NCBI GenBank assembly: GCA_934481355.1
Contig: CAKSPH010000002.1
Coordinates: 68,169 to 132,168, forward strand
Length of the DNA: 64,000 nucleotides
Origin: an uncultured Oscillospiraceae bacterium
GTDB taxonomy: Bacteria > Bacillota > Clostridia > Oscillospirales > Ruminococcaceae
Reading direction: 5' to 3'
Positions within the stretch are counted from its first letter, which is position 1. Every line of letters begins with the position of its first letter. The notes under the pieces were generated by a model. That model made no database searches, had not been told where the DNA came from, and saw nothing but the letters and a program-made list of their open reading frames with translations. The position numbers and the translations under genes are program-made. Below are positions 47,197-56,205 of this stretch, in pieces.

Positions 47197-48084
47197 ATGA
47201 ACACTTTCAAGAAGATCGCATCTGTATTTGCAGCGGCAGCTATGGCAGTTTCCATGGCAGCCTGCTCCTCAGGCAACACCAGCAATACCAGCAGCGAAGG
47301 CTCCGCGGCTGACGGAAGTTCCGCAGCGGCAGGCTCTTTCCGCACAGTTGACGAGATCAAGGACAGCGGCGAGATCACCATCGGCGTTTTCTCTGACAAG
47401 AATCCTTTCGGCTACGTTGACAACGACGGCAAGTTCCAGGGCTACGACGTATATTTCGCTGAGCGCATCGCAAAGGACCTCGGCGTTGAGCTGAAGCTCG
47501 TTCCCGTCGAGGCTGCGAGCCGCGTAGAGTTCCTTGAGACAGCAAAGGTTGACATTATCCTCGCTAACTTCACCGTTACCGACGAGCGCAAGGAAAAGGT
47601 AGACTTCGCACTGCCCTACATGAAGGTAGCTCTCGGCGTAGTTTCACCTGACAGCGCGGTAATCACCGACGCCGACCAGCTCAACGGCAAGACCCTTATC
47701 GTTGTAAAGGGCACCACTGCTGAATCCTACTTCACAGAGAACTATCCTGACGTAAAGCTCCAGAAGTACGACGAGTACAACGAGGCTTATTCCGCACTCC
47801 AGGACGGCAGAGGCGACGCATTCTCCACCGATAACACCGAGGTGCTCGCATGGTCCATGAACAACCCCGGCTTCACGGTCGGCGTTGAATCCCTCGGCAG
47901 CACCGACGCCATCGCTCCGGCTGTAACAAAGGGCAACGAGACGCTGCTCAACTGGCTCAACGATGAGATAACCTCCCTCGCTGACGAGCAGTTCTTCCAC
48001 GCTGACTACGACGCTACTCTCGCTTCCGTTTACGGCGAAAACGTTGATAAGGACAGCCTGGTCGTTGAAGGCGGCGTAATGTAA
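47197..48084 (+). CDS. Amino-acid ABC transporter substrate-binding lipoprotein
   Basis: A 295-residue SBP_bac_3 protein. The lipoprotein signal ends SMAACSSG with Cys23 lipidated, then comes a Ser/Ala-rich linker and the binding fold with SGEITIGVFSDKNPFGYVD, GYDVYFAERIAKDLG and KVDIILANFTVTDERK. The substrate is probably a polar amino acid such as glutamate, glutamine, aspartate or cystine; I cannot narrow it. GGAGG lies eight bases before the ATG. It is the last gene of the operon and is followed by a terminator. Confidence 0.92.
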   Translation: MNTFKKIASVFAAAAMAVSMAACSSGNTSNTSSEGSAADGSSAAAGSFRTVDEIKDSGEITIGVFSDKNPFGYVDNDGKFQGYDVYFAERIAKDLGVELKLVPVEAASRVEFLETAKVDIILANFTVTDERKEKVDFALPYMKVALGVVSPDSAVITDADQLNGKTLIVVKGTTAESYFTENYPDVKLQKYDEYNEAYSALQDGRGDAFSTDNTEVLAWSMNNPGFTVGVESLGSTDAIAPAVTKGNETLLNWLNDEITSLADEQFFHADYDATLASVYGENVDKDSLVVEGGVM

Positions 48085-48124
48085 GTTACAGCAGCCAGAA
48101 TATCAGGATTAATCCACTGCCTTT

Positions 48125-48159
48125 GGAGCCTCCGGAGAATCGGGGGCTCCTCTCTTTGT
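48125..48159 (+). terminator. Terminator of the amino-acid ABC operon
   Basis: GGAGCCTCCG/CGGGGGCTCC stem with a short loop followed by TCTCTTTGTT, about 40 bases after the last stop codon. Confidence 0.7.
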
Positions 48160-48186
48160 TCATTACGGGAAAATCTGTAAAACCTA

Positions 48187-48215
48187 TTGACAATTAAGCC
48201 GCAATGATTTATAAT
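48187..48215 (+). promoter_or_regulatory. Consensus promoter of the flippase-prfC unit
   Basis: TTGACA (48187-48192) and TATAAT (48210-48215), 17 bp apart, about 40 nt before the gene at 48263. Confidence 0.86.
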
Positions 48216-48262
48216 AAATATATGTTGACTTTTTTGGACGGGATAGTTTCGAGGTATAATAA

Positions 48263-49375
48263 ATGAACAAAAAGAAAAAAGGCTGGAAGCTGAACCTTAT
48301 AGTCTGTGCCATAGCCTTTATCATAATGGTCGTTTATCTGGTGTTTGTTGACAGCATTGATAACGTTGTCGCCGCCCTCACCAGAATAAACAAGGTGGCG
48401 CTGATCCTGTGCGTGCTGTTCATGGTGGGCTACTGGATGAGCGAGGCTGCGACAGTCCACGTCATGCTGAAGTCCATGCACCCCAAAATGAAATTCCGGG
48501 ACACATGGCTGGTCACGATAATCGGGCAGTACTTTAACTGCATCACCCCCTCCGCTTCCGGAGGTCAGCCCATGCAGGCGTATTATCTGGTGAAGTTCGG
48601 CGTTCCGCTGGGGTGCGGGCTTACCGCGCTTCTCAGCCGTTTCATCGTGTATCAGTTCGTGCTGACGCTGTACTCCGTGTTCACGCTGGCGGTGGGATTC
48701 AATCACTTCGGCGGCGACCTGACGCAGAAAGGGCTAATGCCGTTCGTGTTAATAGGATTCGTGATAAACACCGCCGTTATCATCTTTCTGTTCTCCATCG
48801 CGCTGTTCAGGAATGCAACGCTTAAGGTATGCAACGGGATAATCTCCCTGCTGGCTAAAATGCATATCATCAGGCGCCCGCTGAAATACAGGGTGTATCT
48901 CACCCGCGAGGTAAACAAGTTCTACGAGAATTTCAGGTACCTGCGCAAAAATATTCCACTCCTGCTGAAAGCGGTGTTCTTCACATTCGTACAGCTCACA
49001 CTGTACCTGAGCATTTCCTATGTGCTGTACCGCGGCTTCGGAATGAGCGACGCGAGCCTGCTCCAGATAATGAGCTATCAGGCGTATGTTCTGATGATAT
49101 CCTCCTTTATTCCCCTGCCCGGAGCCATGGGCGGAGCAGAGCTCGGCTACCATGGATTCTTCAAGGATATCTTCACTGAACAGTACGTCAACACCTCCAT
49201 GATGCTCTGGAGAATAATGACGTTCTACCTGCCTATCATAGTAGGGCTTTTCTTCACCATGACGATGAAGAACCGCGGTATCGAAGAGCCCACCAACGAC
49301 GAGGCAAAGGAAGTAATGTACGAAATGGAAAGATCCGCGTCTCATGAAGAGGATAACTCTGAAAAGAACCCATAA
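48263..49375 (+). CDS. Flippase-like membrane protein (LPG synthase TM / UPF0104 family)
   Basis: A 370-residue integral membrane protein with about eight helices, matching the transmembrane half of MprF-type lysylphosphatidylglycerol synthases (UPF0104/YbhN). NCITPSASGGQPMQAYYLVKFG and IPLPGAMGGAELGY are typical conserved loops. It lacks the catalytic C-terminal domain, so lipid or lipid-linked sugar flipping is more likely than aminoacylation; this is inference. The C-terminal tail is charged and cytoplasmic. GAGGTATAATA precedes the ATG; prfC follows after 21 bases. Confidence 0.85.
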   Translation: MNKKKKGWKLNLIVCAIAFIIMVVYLVFVDSIDNVVAALTRINKVALILCVLFMVGYWMSEAATVHVMLKSMHPKMKFRDTWLVTIIGQYFNCITPSASGGQPMQAYYLVKFGVPLGCGLTALLSRFIVYQFVLTLYSVFTLAVGFNHFGGDLTQKGLMPFVLIGFVINTAVIIFLFSIALFRNATLKVCNGIISLLAKMHIIRRPLKYRVYLTREVNKFYENFRYLRKNIPLLLKAVFFTFVQLTLYLSISYVLYRGFGMSDASLLQIMSYQAYVLMISSFIPLPGAMGGAELGYHGFFKDIFTEQYVNTSMMLWRIMTFYLPIIVGLFFTMTMKNRGIEEPTNDEAKEVMYEMERSASHEEDNSEKNP

Positions 49376-49396
49376 ACACAAAAAGGAAGTAGACAA

Positions 49397-51001
49397 ATGG
49401 CTGATTTAAGACACGAAATAGAAAGACGGCGCACGTTCGCGATAATCTCCCACCCGGACGCCGGAAAAACAACGCTCACTGAAAAGTTCCTGCTTTACGG
49501 AGGCGCGATCTCCCTCGCCGGTGCCGTAAAGGGAAAGAAGAACACCCGCCATGCGGTCTCCGACTGGATGGAGATTGAGAAGCAGAGAGGTATCTCCGTT
49601 ACCTCTTCCGTAATGCAGTTCAACTATGAGGGCTACTGCATAAATATCCTGGACACCCCCGGACATCAGGACTTCTCCGAGGATACCTACCGTACCTTGA
49701 TGGCAGCGGACAGCGCCGTAATGGTGATCGACGCGGCAAAGGGCGTTGAAAACCAGACCCGCAAGCTGTTCAAGGTCTGCGTTATGAGAAATATCCCGAT
49801 ATTCACGTTCATCAACAAAATGGACCGCGAGGCGCGCGACCCGTTCGACCTGCTTGAAGAAATCGAAAAGGAGCTTGGAATCAAGACCTACCCGGTCAAC
49901 TGGCCTATCGGCTCCGGTAAGGAATTCAAGGGAGTTTACGAGCGCGAGAAGCGCCGTATCATCTCATTTGAGGCGAACAACGGCACCCGCGAGGTAGCCG
50001 CTACCGAGGCAGACCTCTCCGACGCCTCCCTTGCCGACATTATCGGCGAACACAACTACGAGAAGCTCTCCGAGGACGTGGAGCTCCTTGACGGCGCGAG
50101 CGAGGAATTCAACATGGAGCTGGTGAATACCGGTAAGCTCTCCCCGGTGTTCTTCGGTTCGGCGCTGACTAATTTCGGCGTGGAGCCGTTCCTTGAGAAC
50201 TTCCTCAAGATGACCACTGCTCCCCTGCCGCGCAATACTCCCGATGGAATCGTTGACCCGTTCGACCCGGAATTCTCCGCGTTCATTTTCAAGATACAGG
50301 CGAATATGAACAAGGCTCACCGCGACCGTATCGCATTCATGCGCATATGCAGCGGTAAATTCGATAAGGACATGGAAGTCCTCCACGTCCAGAACAACAG
50401 GGTAATGCGCCTCTCACAGCCGCAGCAGCTCATGGCGAGCGACCGCGAGATAATTTCCGAGGCCTACGCCGGGGATATCATGGGCGTTTTCGACCCGGGC
50501 GTGTTCTCTATCGGCGACACAGTATGCTCCCCGAAGAAGAAGGTAAAGTTCGAGGGTATCCCGACCTTTGCGCCGGAGCATTTCGCGCGTATCCGCCAGA
50601 AGGATACACTGAAGCGCAAGCAGTTCATCAAGGGAACCACACAGATAGCGCAGGAAGGCGCGATACAGATATTCTCCGAACCGCAGAGCGGTTTTGAGGA
50701 AGTAATCGTAGGAGTTGTCGGTGTGCTCCAGTTTGAGGTTCTTGAATACCGCCTGAAAAACGAGTACAACGTTGACATTATCCGCGAGGGTCTGCCCTAT
50801 GAGCATATCCGCTGGATAACCAGCCAGCAGCATCTGGACGGCGGATACGATGTTCTCAGCAAACTGGTGCTTACCTCCGATACCAAGCTGATTCAGGATG
50901 TAAAGGGCAACTACCTGCTGATTTTCACAAGCGAGTGGAACATCAAGTGGGCTCTCGACAAGAATCCCGGTCTGGAACTGGCAGAGTTCAACAGGGATTG
51001 A
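49397..51001 (+). CDS. prfC: Peptide chain release factor 3
   Basis: A 534-residue translational GTPase that recycles RF1 and RF2. G motifs are SHPDAGKTT (18-26), DTPGHQDF, and NKMD; the segment SDWMEIEKQRGISVTSSVMQF separates RF3 from EF-G. Full length for the family. AAGGAAG lies upstream of the ATG. It is probably co-transcribed with the flippase gene and ends at a strong terminator. Confidence 0.97.
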   Translation: MADLRHEIERRRTFAIISHPDAGKTTLTEKFLLYGGAISLAGAVKGKKNTRHAVSDWMEIEKQRGISVTSSVMQFNYEGYCINILDTPGHQDFSEDTYRTLMAADSAVMVIDAAKGVENQTRKLFKVCVMRNIPIFTFINKMDREARDPFDLLEEIEKELGIKTYPVNWPIGSGKEFKGVYEREKRRIISFEANNGTREVAATEADLSDASLADIIGEHNYEKLSEDVELLDGASEEFNMELVNTGKLSPVFFGSALTNFGVEPFLENFLKMTTAPLPRNTPDGIVDPFDPEFSAFIFKIQANMNKAHRDRIAFMRICSGKFDKDMEVLHVQNNRVMRLSQPQQLMASDREIISEAYAGDIMGVFDPGVFSIGDTVCSPKKKVKFEGIPTFAPEHFARIRQKDTLKRKQFIKGTTQIAQEGAIQIFSEPQSGFEEVIVGVVGVLQFEVLEYRLKNEYNVDIIREGLPYEHIRWITSQQHLDGGYDVLSKLVLTSDTKLIQDVKGNYLLIFTSEWNIKWALDKNPGLELAEFNRD

Positions 51002-51014
51002 TCATATGCCTTAT

Positions 51015-51047
51015 AAGGCGCATGGTTCAGCAGCCATGCGCCTTTTT
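51015..51047 (+). terminator. Terminator of prfC
   Basis: A 9-bp perfect stem GGCGCATGG/CCATGCGCC with an 8-base loop and TTTTT after it. Confidence 0.9.
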
Positions 51048-51080
51048 CTATGCCTTTTTCTCAGGATCTCCCGGCGCGGT

Positions 51081-51113
51081 GTGACATATTTTTTCCGGGT
51101 GTGAATATATAAT
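51081..51113 (+). promoter_or_regulatory. spoIIGA-sigE promoter with long spacing
   Basis: TATAAT (51108-51113) is preceded by GTGACA (51081-51086) at 21 bp, too long for plain sigma-A use. The known spoIIG promoter of Bacillus also has an over-long spacer and needs Spo0A. I see no perfect Spo0A box. Confidence 0.5.
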
Positions 51114-51138
51114 AGTTATAGAAACGTACAAGCGGGTG

Positions 51139-51975
51139 ATGGATTTGATAATTTACGCCGACGTCCTGCTGGCGGTGAATCTCTACATAAACTATTTCCT
51201 TCTCCGTGGGACTTCCCTGTTTCTGCGCCGGAATATCAAACCACTGAGGTGCCTGTCCGCCGCCGCTGTCGGGGCGGCATTTTCTCTTGTTCTCATGCTG
51301 CCGGAGCTCCACCCTGCGCTCAGCGTCCTTACAAAGCTCACATCTGGAGTCCTCATGACCCTGACCGCATTCGGGGTTCAGAAGCGTATCGACTTTGCGC
51401 TGTCCGCGCTGTGCTTTCTGTCTGTCAGCTTCGCTTTTGCCGGAGGAATGGCGGCGCTGTGGAACTTCGCCGCTCCGCTGGGAATGTACTGCAATAACGG
51501 CTGCGTGTACTTCGATATCCCGATAGGCGCGGTTGCGGTGATAACTGCGGCGATTTACGGAGGATTCCGGCTGGCGCTCTTCATCATTGAGCGCAGAAAG
51601 CCCGCCCTGCGGGAGAGCGTCACGATACGCGCAGGAGGAAAGGAAGCAGTGCTCGATGGTCTCGGGGACACCGGAAACTGCCTTCGGGACAGTTTTTCCG
51701 GAAAGCCGGTGATAGTTGCCTCCGGGGAAAAGCTCCGGGAAATTCTGCCGCAGAACGTGCTGAACTACATTTCTGGAGGCTCCGGTGAACTTGATGGGAT
51801 ACGGCTTGTGCCATGCAGCACAGTGACGTCCGAGGGAGTTATTCCGGTTTTTCCGGCAGAAGTGCTCATCGGCGGCTCTCCCGTGGAGGCGCTGGTCGGC
51901 GTATCTCGCCAGAAGTTCCCCGGCGCGGACTGCATATTTGACCCGGAAATTGTTTTCACAAAACCGACAGGCTGA
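51139..51975 (+). CDS. spoIIGA: Sigma-E processing peptidase SpoIIGA
   Basis: A 278-residue sporulation protease with five N-terminal membrane helices (to about residue 150) and a C-terminal aspartic-protease-like domain; [12 protein letters not shown] carries the catalytic Asp. It cleaves pro-sigma-E in the mother cell after engulfment signalling. The start is uncertain: GTG 51136, ATG 51139 and TTG 51145 are close together, and the GGGTG upstream fits the last best. It lies directly before sigE, the standard order, and indicates a sporulation programme. Confidence 0.92.
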   Translation: MDLIIYADVLLAVNLYINYFLLRGTSLFLRRNIKPLRCLSAAAVGAAFSLVLMLPELHPALSVLTKLTSGVLMTLTAFGVQKRIDFALSALCFLSVSFAFAGGMAALWNFAAPLGMYCNNGCVYFDIPIGAVAVITAAIYGGFRLALFIIERRKPALRESVTIRAGGKEAVLDGLGDTGNCLRDSFSGKPVIVASGEKLREILPQNVLNYISGGSGELDGIRLVPCSTVTSEGVIPVFPAEVLIGGSPVEALVGVSRQKFPGADCIFDPEIVFTKPTG

Positions 51976-52016
51976 TTTTTCAGCCCGAATTTTTTACAAG
52001 CTCAGGAGGTAAAACC

Positions 52017-52742
52017 ATGATACAATTTTTCAAGTCGCTTATTGAAGAGGGGCTGGGAGCCTTTCTGAAATACGCAAATCACGAAACCACCGGGGTATAC
52101 TACATAAACGGCTCGGAATCGCTCCCCGCGCCGCTCACCCGCGAGGAGGAGGAAGCCGCATTCCGGCTGATGGAAACCGATTTCGCCGCCGCAAGGGATA
52201 CCCTTATCGTGCACAATCTCCGTCTGGTAGTCTATATCGCAAAGAAATTTGAGAATACCGGGATCGAGCTGGACGACCTTATTTCTATCGGAACAATAGG
52301 TCTGATAAAGGCGGTCAATACGTTCAGCGTTCACCGGAACATAAAACTCGCGACATACGCCTCCCGCTGCATCGAAAACGAGATACTGATGTATCTCCGC
52401 AAGACTAACCAGCGGCGCTGCGAGATATCCATTGACGAACCGCTCAACGTTGACTGGGACGGAAATGAGCTTCTGCTCTCCGATGTCCTTGGCACAGACA
52501 GCGACTGTGTGAACGCCCGCATCGAGGAAGAAACCGAACGCAAAGCGCTCCGCGAGGCGGTAAACCGGCTCTCCCCGCGGGAACGCCAGATCATGGAGAT
52601 GAGATTCGGGCTGAACGGCCGCAAGGAAAAAACGCAGAAGGAAGTCGCAGACGAGATAGGAATTTCGCAGAGCTACATCTCCCGGCTGGAAAAGCGGATC
52701 ATAAAACAGCTCCGTGAGGAACTGGAACGCGTGTGCAATTAA
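52017..52742 (+). CDS. sigE: Sporulation sigma factor E (pro-sigma-E)
   Basis: A 241-residue sigma-70 family protein with an N-terminal pro-sequence (first 25-30 residues, helical), region 2 ([20 protein letters not shown], then [13 protein letters not shown]) and region 4 ([32 protein letters not shown]). The segment [20 protein letters not shown] is diagnostic of SigE. It directs early mother-cell sporulation genes after SpoIIGA cleavage. AGGAGG precedes the ATG. sigG, which often follows sigE, is not here; a repeat element follows instead. Confidence 0.96.
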   Translation: MIQFFKSLIEEGLGAFLKYANHETTGVYYINGSESLPAPLTREEEEAAFRLMETDFAAARDTLIVHNLRLVVYIAKKFENTGIELDDLISIGTIGLIKAVNTFSVHRNIKLATYASRCIENEILMYLRKTNQRRCEISIDEPLNVDWDGNELLLSDVLGTDSDCVNARIEEETERKALREAVNRLSPRERQIMEMRFGLNGRKEKTQKEVADEIGISQSYISRLEKRIIKQLREELERVCN

Positions 52743-52747
52743 AAAAT

Positions 52748-52770
52748 GGAGGACTTGCGTCCTCCGTTTC
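52748..52770 (+). terminator. Terminator of spoIIGA-sigE
   Basis: GGAGGAC/GTCCTCC stem with a 4-base loop and a short GTTTCTG tail, six bases after the sigE stop codon. Confidence 0.65.
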
Positions 52771-52791
52771 TGCTATATCAGGTTTTCTTAT

Positions 52792-52950
52792 GGTCACCTC
52801 TAAAAACCTTGTTTGAGTGAAAATGTGTACAGCACACCGACTGCTTCTTCAAACCTCCTCGTAAGGCATACAGCCTTATTTCGTCGGCTTTCATCGCATT
52901 CGGTGCACTCTACACATTTTCCCTTTTCAAACCGGTTTTTAGAGGTTCCC
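52792..52950. repeat. MITE-like element, GGTCACCTCTAAAAA family
   Basis: A 159-bp non-coding element. GGTCACCTCTAAAAACC at the left (52792-52808) is mirrored at the right by GGTTTTTAGAGGTTCCC (52934-52950), 15 of 17 positions matching. TTAT flanks both ends and may be a target duplication. Inside, AATGTGTACAG and CTACACATTTT near the two ends also pair. The right end touches the azlD stop codon (52951). The same terminal repeat recurs at 61831-61891 and 62030-62044. Confidence 0.65.
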
Positions 52951-53262
52951 TTATGGAATAATCCAGTACAAAAGCATATCCACTACGACCGCCGAAAGTA
53001 CGCATACGATTATCGGCTTCCTGAACCACGCGAGTATCCCCGCAGCAAGCGCCCCGGCTATGCCTATGTACAGACGGCTTTCATCGACGATGAATACTCC
53101 CGGGAAGATAAGTGCAGCCATCGCCGTATATGGAATCAGCTTAAGGAATTTCTCAAATTTCGGACTGAATTTCAGCTTGCCGATCAGCACCGCAGGCAGC
53201 GCCCTCGGGATATATGTCACCAGGGCCATACCTATTATCAGAAACAGTATCTCAGTTTTCAC
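52951..53262 (-). CDS. azlD: AzlD-family branched-chain amino-acid transport protein
   Basis: A 103-residue membrane protein with about four helices; TYIPRALPAVLIGKLKFSP is the AzlD hallmark. With AzlC it forms a two-component exporter; the homologous BrnFE of Corynebacterium exports Ile, Leu, Val and Met. The start is GTG with GGAGG upstream, overlapping azlC by 11 bases. The stop codon directly abuts the repeat element at 52792-52950. Confidence 0.9.
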   Translation of the reverse strand: MKTEILFLIIGMALVTYIPRALPAVLIGKLKFSPKFEKFLKLIPYTAMAALIFPGVFIVDESRLYIGIAGALAAGILAWFRKPIIVCVLSAVVVDMLLYWIIP

Positions 53263-53977
53263 CGCCGTCCTCCTTTTCCTCAGAGGGCTCGTCGTCCTTC
53301 AGGTCAACGAAGAACACGCCTATCCCGGCGCAGACCAGCGTTGAAATTATCAGCGCCCAGCTTCCATCGATGAACTGCGACAACACCGTGTTCATAAGCG
53401 CTGTAACTATGACCAGCACCAGCAGCCGCGCATTCCCGCGAAGTCCGGGGAACAGAAGTCCGATAAACATCGCGTACAGCGATACTCCAAGGCTTGCCGT
53501 CACCAGCGGCGGAAGCAGGTCGGAAGCAAGCGCTCCGATAAGGGAGCCTGTATTCCACGAAGAATACGTTACCAGCACTATACCAAGCAAATACGGAAAC
53601 GTAGCCTGTTTCTGCGGAGTTGTAGTGAACAGCGCGAATGCTTCATCCGTTATTCCGAATGCCGCAAGAAGCCGCGGCGCCGTGCGGACATTTTTCAGCT
53701 TGTTGTTGACGCAGGTGCTCATGATTATATGCCGGAGATTCAGAATAAACGTGGTGATTATTATGGTGATCACCGCCGCGCCCTGAGCGTACATTCCAAC
53801 AGACATCATCTCAGCGGCTCCGGCATAGACCAGCAGCGACATTCCACAGGTTTCCAGGACGGAAAACCCGGCCTGCCGCGCCATTACCGCATAGGCTATG
53901 CCAACCGGAATATATCCCAGTACGACCGGAAGTCCCGCTCTCATTCCATAAAGAAATTGTTTCCCTTTACTTTCCAC
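53252..53977 (-). CDS. azlC: AzlC-family branched-chain amino-acid exporter subunit
   Basis: A 241-residue integral membrane protein with about six helices. GYIPVGIAYAVMARQAGFS, YAGAAEMMSVGMYA and NLRHIIMS are conserved AzlC motifs. It ends in an acidic tail. The GTG start at 53977 follows AGAGGG; an internal ATG 11 codons later is possible. It has its own promoter and is divergent from the metNIQ operon. Confidence 0.92.
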   Translation of the reverse strand: MESKGKQFLYGMRAGLPVVLGYIPVGIAYAVMARQAGFSVLETCGMSLLVYAGAAEMMSVGMYAQGAAVITIIITTFILNLRHIIMSTCVNNKLKNVRTAPRLLAAFGITDEAFALFTTTPQKQATFPYLLGIVLVTYSSWNTGSLIGALASDLLPPLVTASLGVSLYAMFIGLLFPGLRGNARLLVLVIVTALMNTVLSQFIDGSWALIISTLVCAGIGVFFVDLKDDEPSEEKEDGGEN

Positions 53978-54007
53978 TTTATTCCCTCTTCCGAAAAATA
54001 TCGATTA

Positions 54008-54036
54008 ATTATAGCACTATTTACACACCGTGTCAA
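54008..54036 (-). promoter_or_regulatory. Consensus promoter of azlCD
   Basis: TTGACA (54031-54036) and TATAAT (54008-54013), 17 bp apart on the minus strand. Between it and the metNIQ promoter (54037-54213) I see only a short GGCA/TGCC hairpin near 54117. Confidence 0.87.
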
Positions 54037-54213
54037 GACTTATACGATCCATTAAATATAAATCACAGCGTTTTTCCGGGTATATCTGCCTCGTAAAACG
54101 GCAGTTTATAGTAATAGGCATTTGCCTTTTTGTGCATTTTCCACAAACGGCGTTGAAAAAAAGGTCACATTGCGACTTAACCTATAAAATTTATATGAAT
54201 TGTAAAAAACCTA

Positions 54214-54242
54214 TTGACAAACAAGGTTTTTGCTGTTATAAT
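54214..54242 (+). promoter_or_regulatory. Consensus promoter of the metNIQ operon
   Basis: TTGACA (54214-54219) and TATAAT (54237-54242), 17 bp apart. A GCCTAT/ATAGGC hairpin (54256-54274) lies just after the expected transcript start. Confidence 0.87.
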
Positions 54243-54294
54243 ACAGAACATAAAAGCCTATATAAATGATAGGCGAACGAAGGGAGCAGGAAAA

Positions 54295-54372
54295 ATGAGT
54301 GCGATATTTACAAAGCTGCTTCGCAGAAATTTTCGATTCGGGCGAATGCTCCGGCTTTCGGGCAGGGAATAA
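54295..54372 (+). CDS. 25-codon leader ORF upstream of metN
   Basis: A short reading frame, MSAIFTKLLRRNFRFGRMLR followed by LSGRE, with a good Shine-Dalgarno (GGGAGC, seven bases before ATG). It lies between the metNIQ promoter and metN. The peptide is basic and has one internal Met, so it is not an obvious methionine-run attenuator. Its 3' part (GCTTTCGG near 54353) can pair with CCGAAAGC near 54402, and a palindrome AACACCGCGGTGTT lies between. Whether it is a real peptide or a regulatory leader is unknown. Confidence 0.5.
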   Translation: MSAIFTKLLRRNFRFGRMLRLSGRE

Positions 54373-54438
54373 CGCGTATCAACACCGCGGTGTTCCGTTG
54401 ACCGAAAGCACAGAATACCATATAAACGAGGTGCAGAA

Positions 54439-55473
54439 ATGATACGTCTTGAGCATATAACCAAGACCTACGTCAATGCCGGGAAGAAATTCAACGCGGC
54501 GGACGATGTAAGTCTTGAGATCGGCAAGGGCGAGATATTCGGGATAATCGGCTTCTCAGGCGCAGGAAAATCCACGCTGGTGCGCTGCATAAATCTTCTT
54601 GAACGTCCCGACAGCGGAAAAGTGCTGATCGACGGTAAGGATATTACAGCCCTCCGGGGTGCGGAATTACGCCGCCAGCGCAAGAAAATAGGAATGATAT
54701 TCCAGCATTTTAATCTGTTTGCTTCAAGAACGGTGCTCCAGAATGTCATATTCCCGATAAGATACAGCGGAAAGAGCCGCGCAGAGCTCAAGTCCAGGGC
54801 GATGGAGCTGCTGGAGCTGGTGGGCATCGCAGACAAGGCAGGCGCCTATCCCTCGGAGCTTTCCGGCGGACAGAAGCAGAGAGCCGCAATAGCCCGCGCA
54901 CTCGCCAGCGACCCGGAGATACTCCTGTGCGACGAGGCAACGTCAGCCCTTGACCCGCAGACCACCGAGTCAATACTCCGGCTGCTGAAATCCCTGAACG
55001 CGAAGCTCGGGATAACCATCGTGATGATTACCCATCAGATGAACGTAGTCAAGGAAATATGCACCCGCACGGCGGTCATGGAGAACGGAAAGGTCGTTGA
55101 ACAGGGCGACGTATTTGAGATATTCGCCAACCCGCAGAAGCCCGTCACAAGGGCTTTCGTGGACACGACATCAACGCTCAGCAGGATAAACGAGCTGCTG
55201 GAGCAGAACTCCCCGCTGGTACAGCTTAAGCCGGGTCAGAAGATACTCCGGTTCAAGTACCTTGAGAGAAGCGCCTGCGAGGCTCTGGTCTCCACCATCT
55301 CGCGGAAATTCAGCATTGACCTGAACATCATCTTCGGCAGCATTGAGATAATAGGCGACAACCCGATAGGCGGTCTGGTGGTTATCGCAGACGGCAGTGA
55401 GGACGATATCAGGGCGGCAGTGAAATATCTCTGCGATATAAACGTCGGAGTGGAGGTGATCCTCAGTGCATGA
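54439..55473 (+). CDS. metN: Methionine ABC transporter ATP-binding protein
   Basis: A 344-residue ATPase with Walker A GFSGAGKST (38-46), signature LSGGQKQR, Walker B ILLCDEATSALDP and switch THQM. The C-terminal NIL domain (about 265-344) is the regulatory methionine-binding domain that distinguishes MetN. No S-box or T-box is visible upstream. It overlaps metI by eight bases. It energises import of methionine and possibly its D- or oxidised forms. Confidence 0.95.
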   Translation: MIRLEHITKTYVNAGKKFNAADDVSLEIGKGEIFGIIGFSGAGKSTLVRCINLLERPDSGKVLIDGKDITALRGAELRRQRKKIGMIFQHFNLFASRTVLQNVIFPIRYSGKSRAELKSRAMELLELVGIADKAGAYPSELSGGQKQRAAIARALASDPEILLCDEATSALDPQTTESILRLLKSLNAKLGITIVMITHQMNVVKEICTRTAVMENGKVVEQGDVFEIFANPQKPVTRAFVDTTSTLSRINELLEQNSPLVQLKPGQKILRFKYLERSACEALVSTISRKFSIDLNIIFGSIEIIGDNPIGGLVVIADGSEDDIRAAVKYLCDINVGVEVILSA

Positions 55474-56146
55474 GTTCTTTGAAAGCATTATGCCGAACGT
55501 AATTCCGAAGCTGCCCGCGCTGTGGAACGCAACGCTCGAGACCCTCGCGATGACCGGACTTTCGGCGCTGTACATCCTAGTTATCGGAATGGCGCTGGGG
55601 ATCCTGCTCACCGTCACGAAAAAGGGCGGTCTTATGCAGAACACCGCAGTTTACAGAGTTCTGGACATCATCATAAACCTGCTCCGCTCGGTACCGTTCA
55701 TTATACTGCTGTTCCTGCTTATCCCGCTGACAAGGATCATTTCCGGGACATCGATAGGCGTTGCCGGCTCGATTTTCCCGCTCATCGTGGGAACGGTGCC
55801 GTTCTTCTCCCGTCAGGCGGAGGCGGCTCTCGCAGGAGTTAACCCGGGTCTTATAGAAGCCGCTCAGTCCATGGGCTGCTCAAAGCTCGGGATCATTTTC
55901 AGGGTGTACCTTAAGGAAAGCATTCCCGCTCTTTCAAGAGGCGTCACGATAACGCTGATAAACCTCGTCGGACTTACCGCAATGGCTGGTGCAGTCGGCG
56001 CGGGCGGTCTCGGAAACTTCGCTTACGTCCAGGGAGTTCAGCGTAACTATTACGACATAATCGTTGCGGCTGTGGTAGTTCTGGTCGTTATCGTCCAGAT
56101 AATCCAGATTGCCGGAAACATAATCGCAAAGAAAACAGAAAAATAA
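55466..56146 (+). CDS. metI: Methionine ABC transporter permease
   Basis: A 226-residue permease with five to six helices; LLRSVPFIILLFLLIPLTR, AQSMGCSKLGIIFRVYLKES (coupling loop) and GAVGAGGLGNFAYVQG are MetI hallmarks. The GTG start at 55466 follows GGAGGTGAT and overlaps metN. It ends 59 bases before metQ. Confidence 0.95.
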   Translation: MHEFFESIMPNVIPKLPALWNATLETLAMTGLSALYILVIGMALGILLTVTKKGGLMQNTAVYRVLDIIINLLRSVPFIILLFLLIPLTRIISGTSIGVAGSIFPLIVGTVPFFSRQAEAALAGVNPGLIEAAQSMGCSKLGIIFRVYLKESIPALSRGVTITLINLVGLTAMAGAVGAGGLGNFAYVQGVQRNYYDIIVAAVVVLVVIVQIIQIAGNIIAKKTEK

Positions 56147-56205
56147 AAGGCAATGAAGCCTTAAGGAAGCACAGATCAAAAACAAGTTCAAAGGAGAACA
56201 AGACA

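Noticed and set aside
54243..54438. SAM riboswitch or T-box upstream of metN
   Set aside because: The conserved core sequences of S-box and T-box leaders are absent by eye, although the leader does have other structure. A covariance-model search would settle it.
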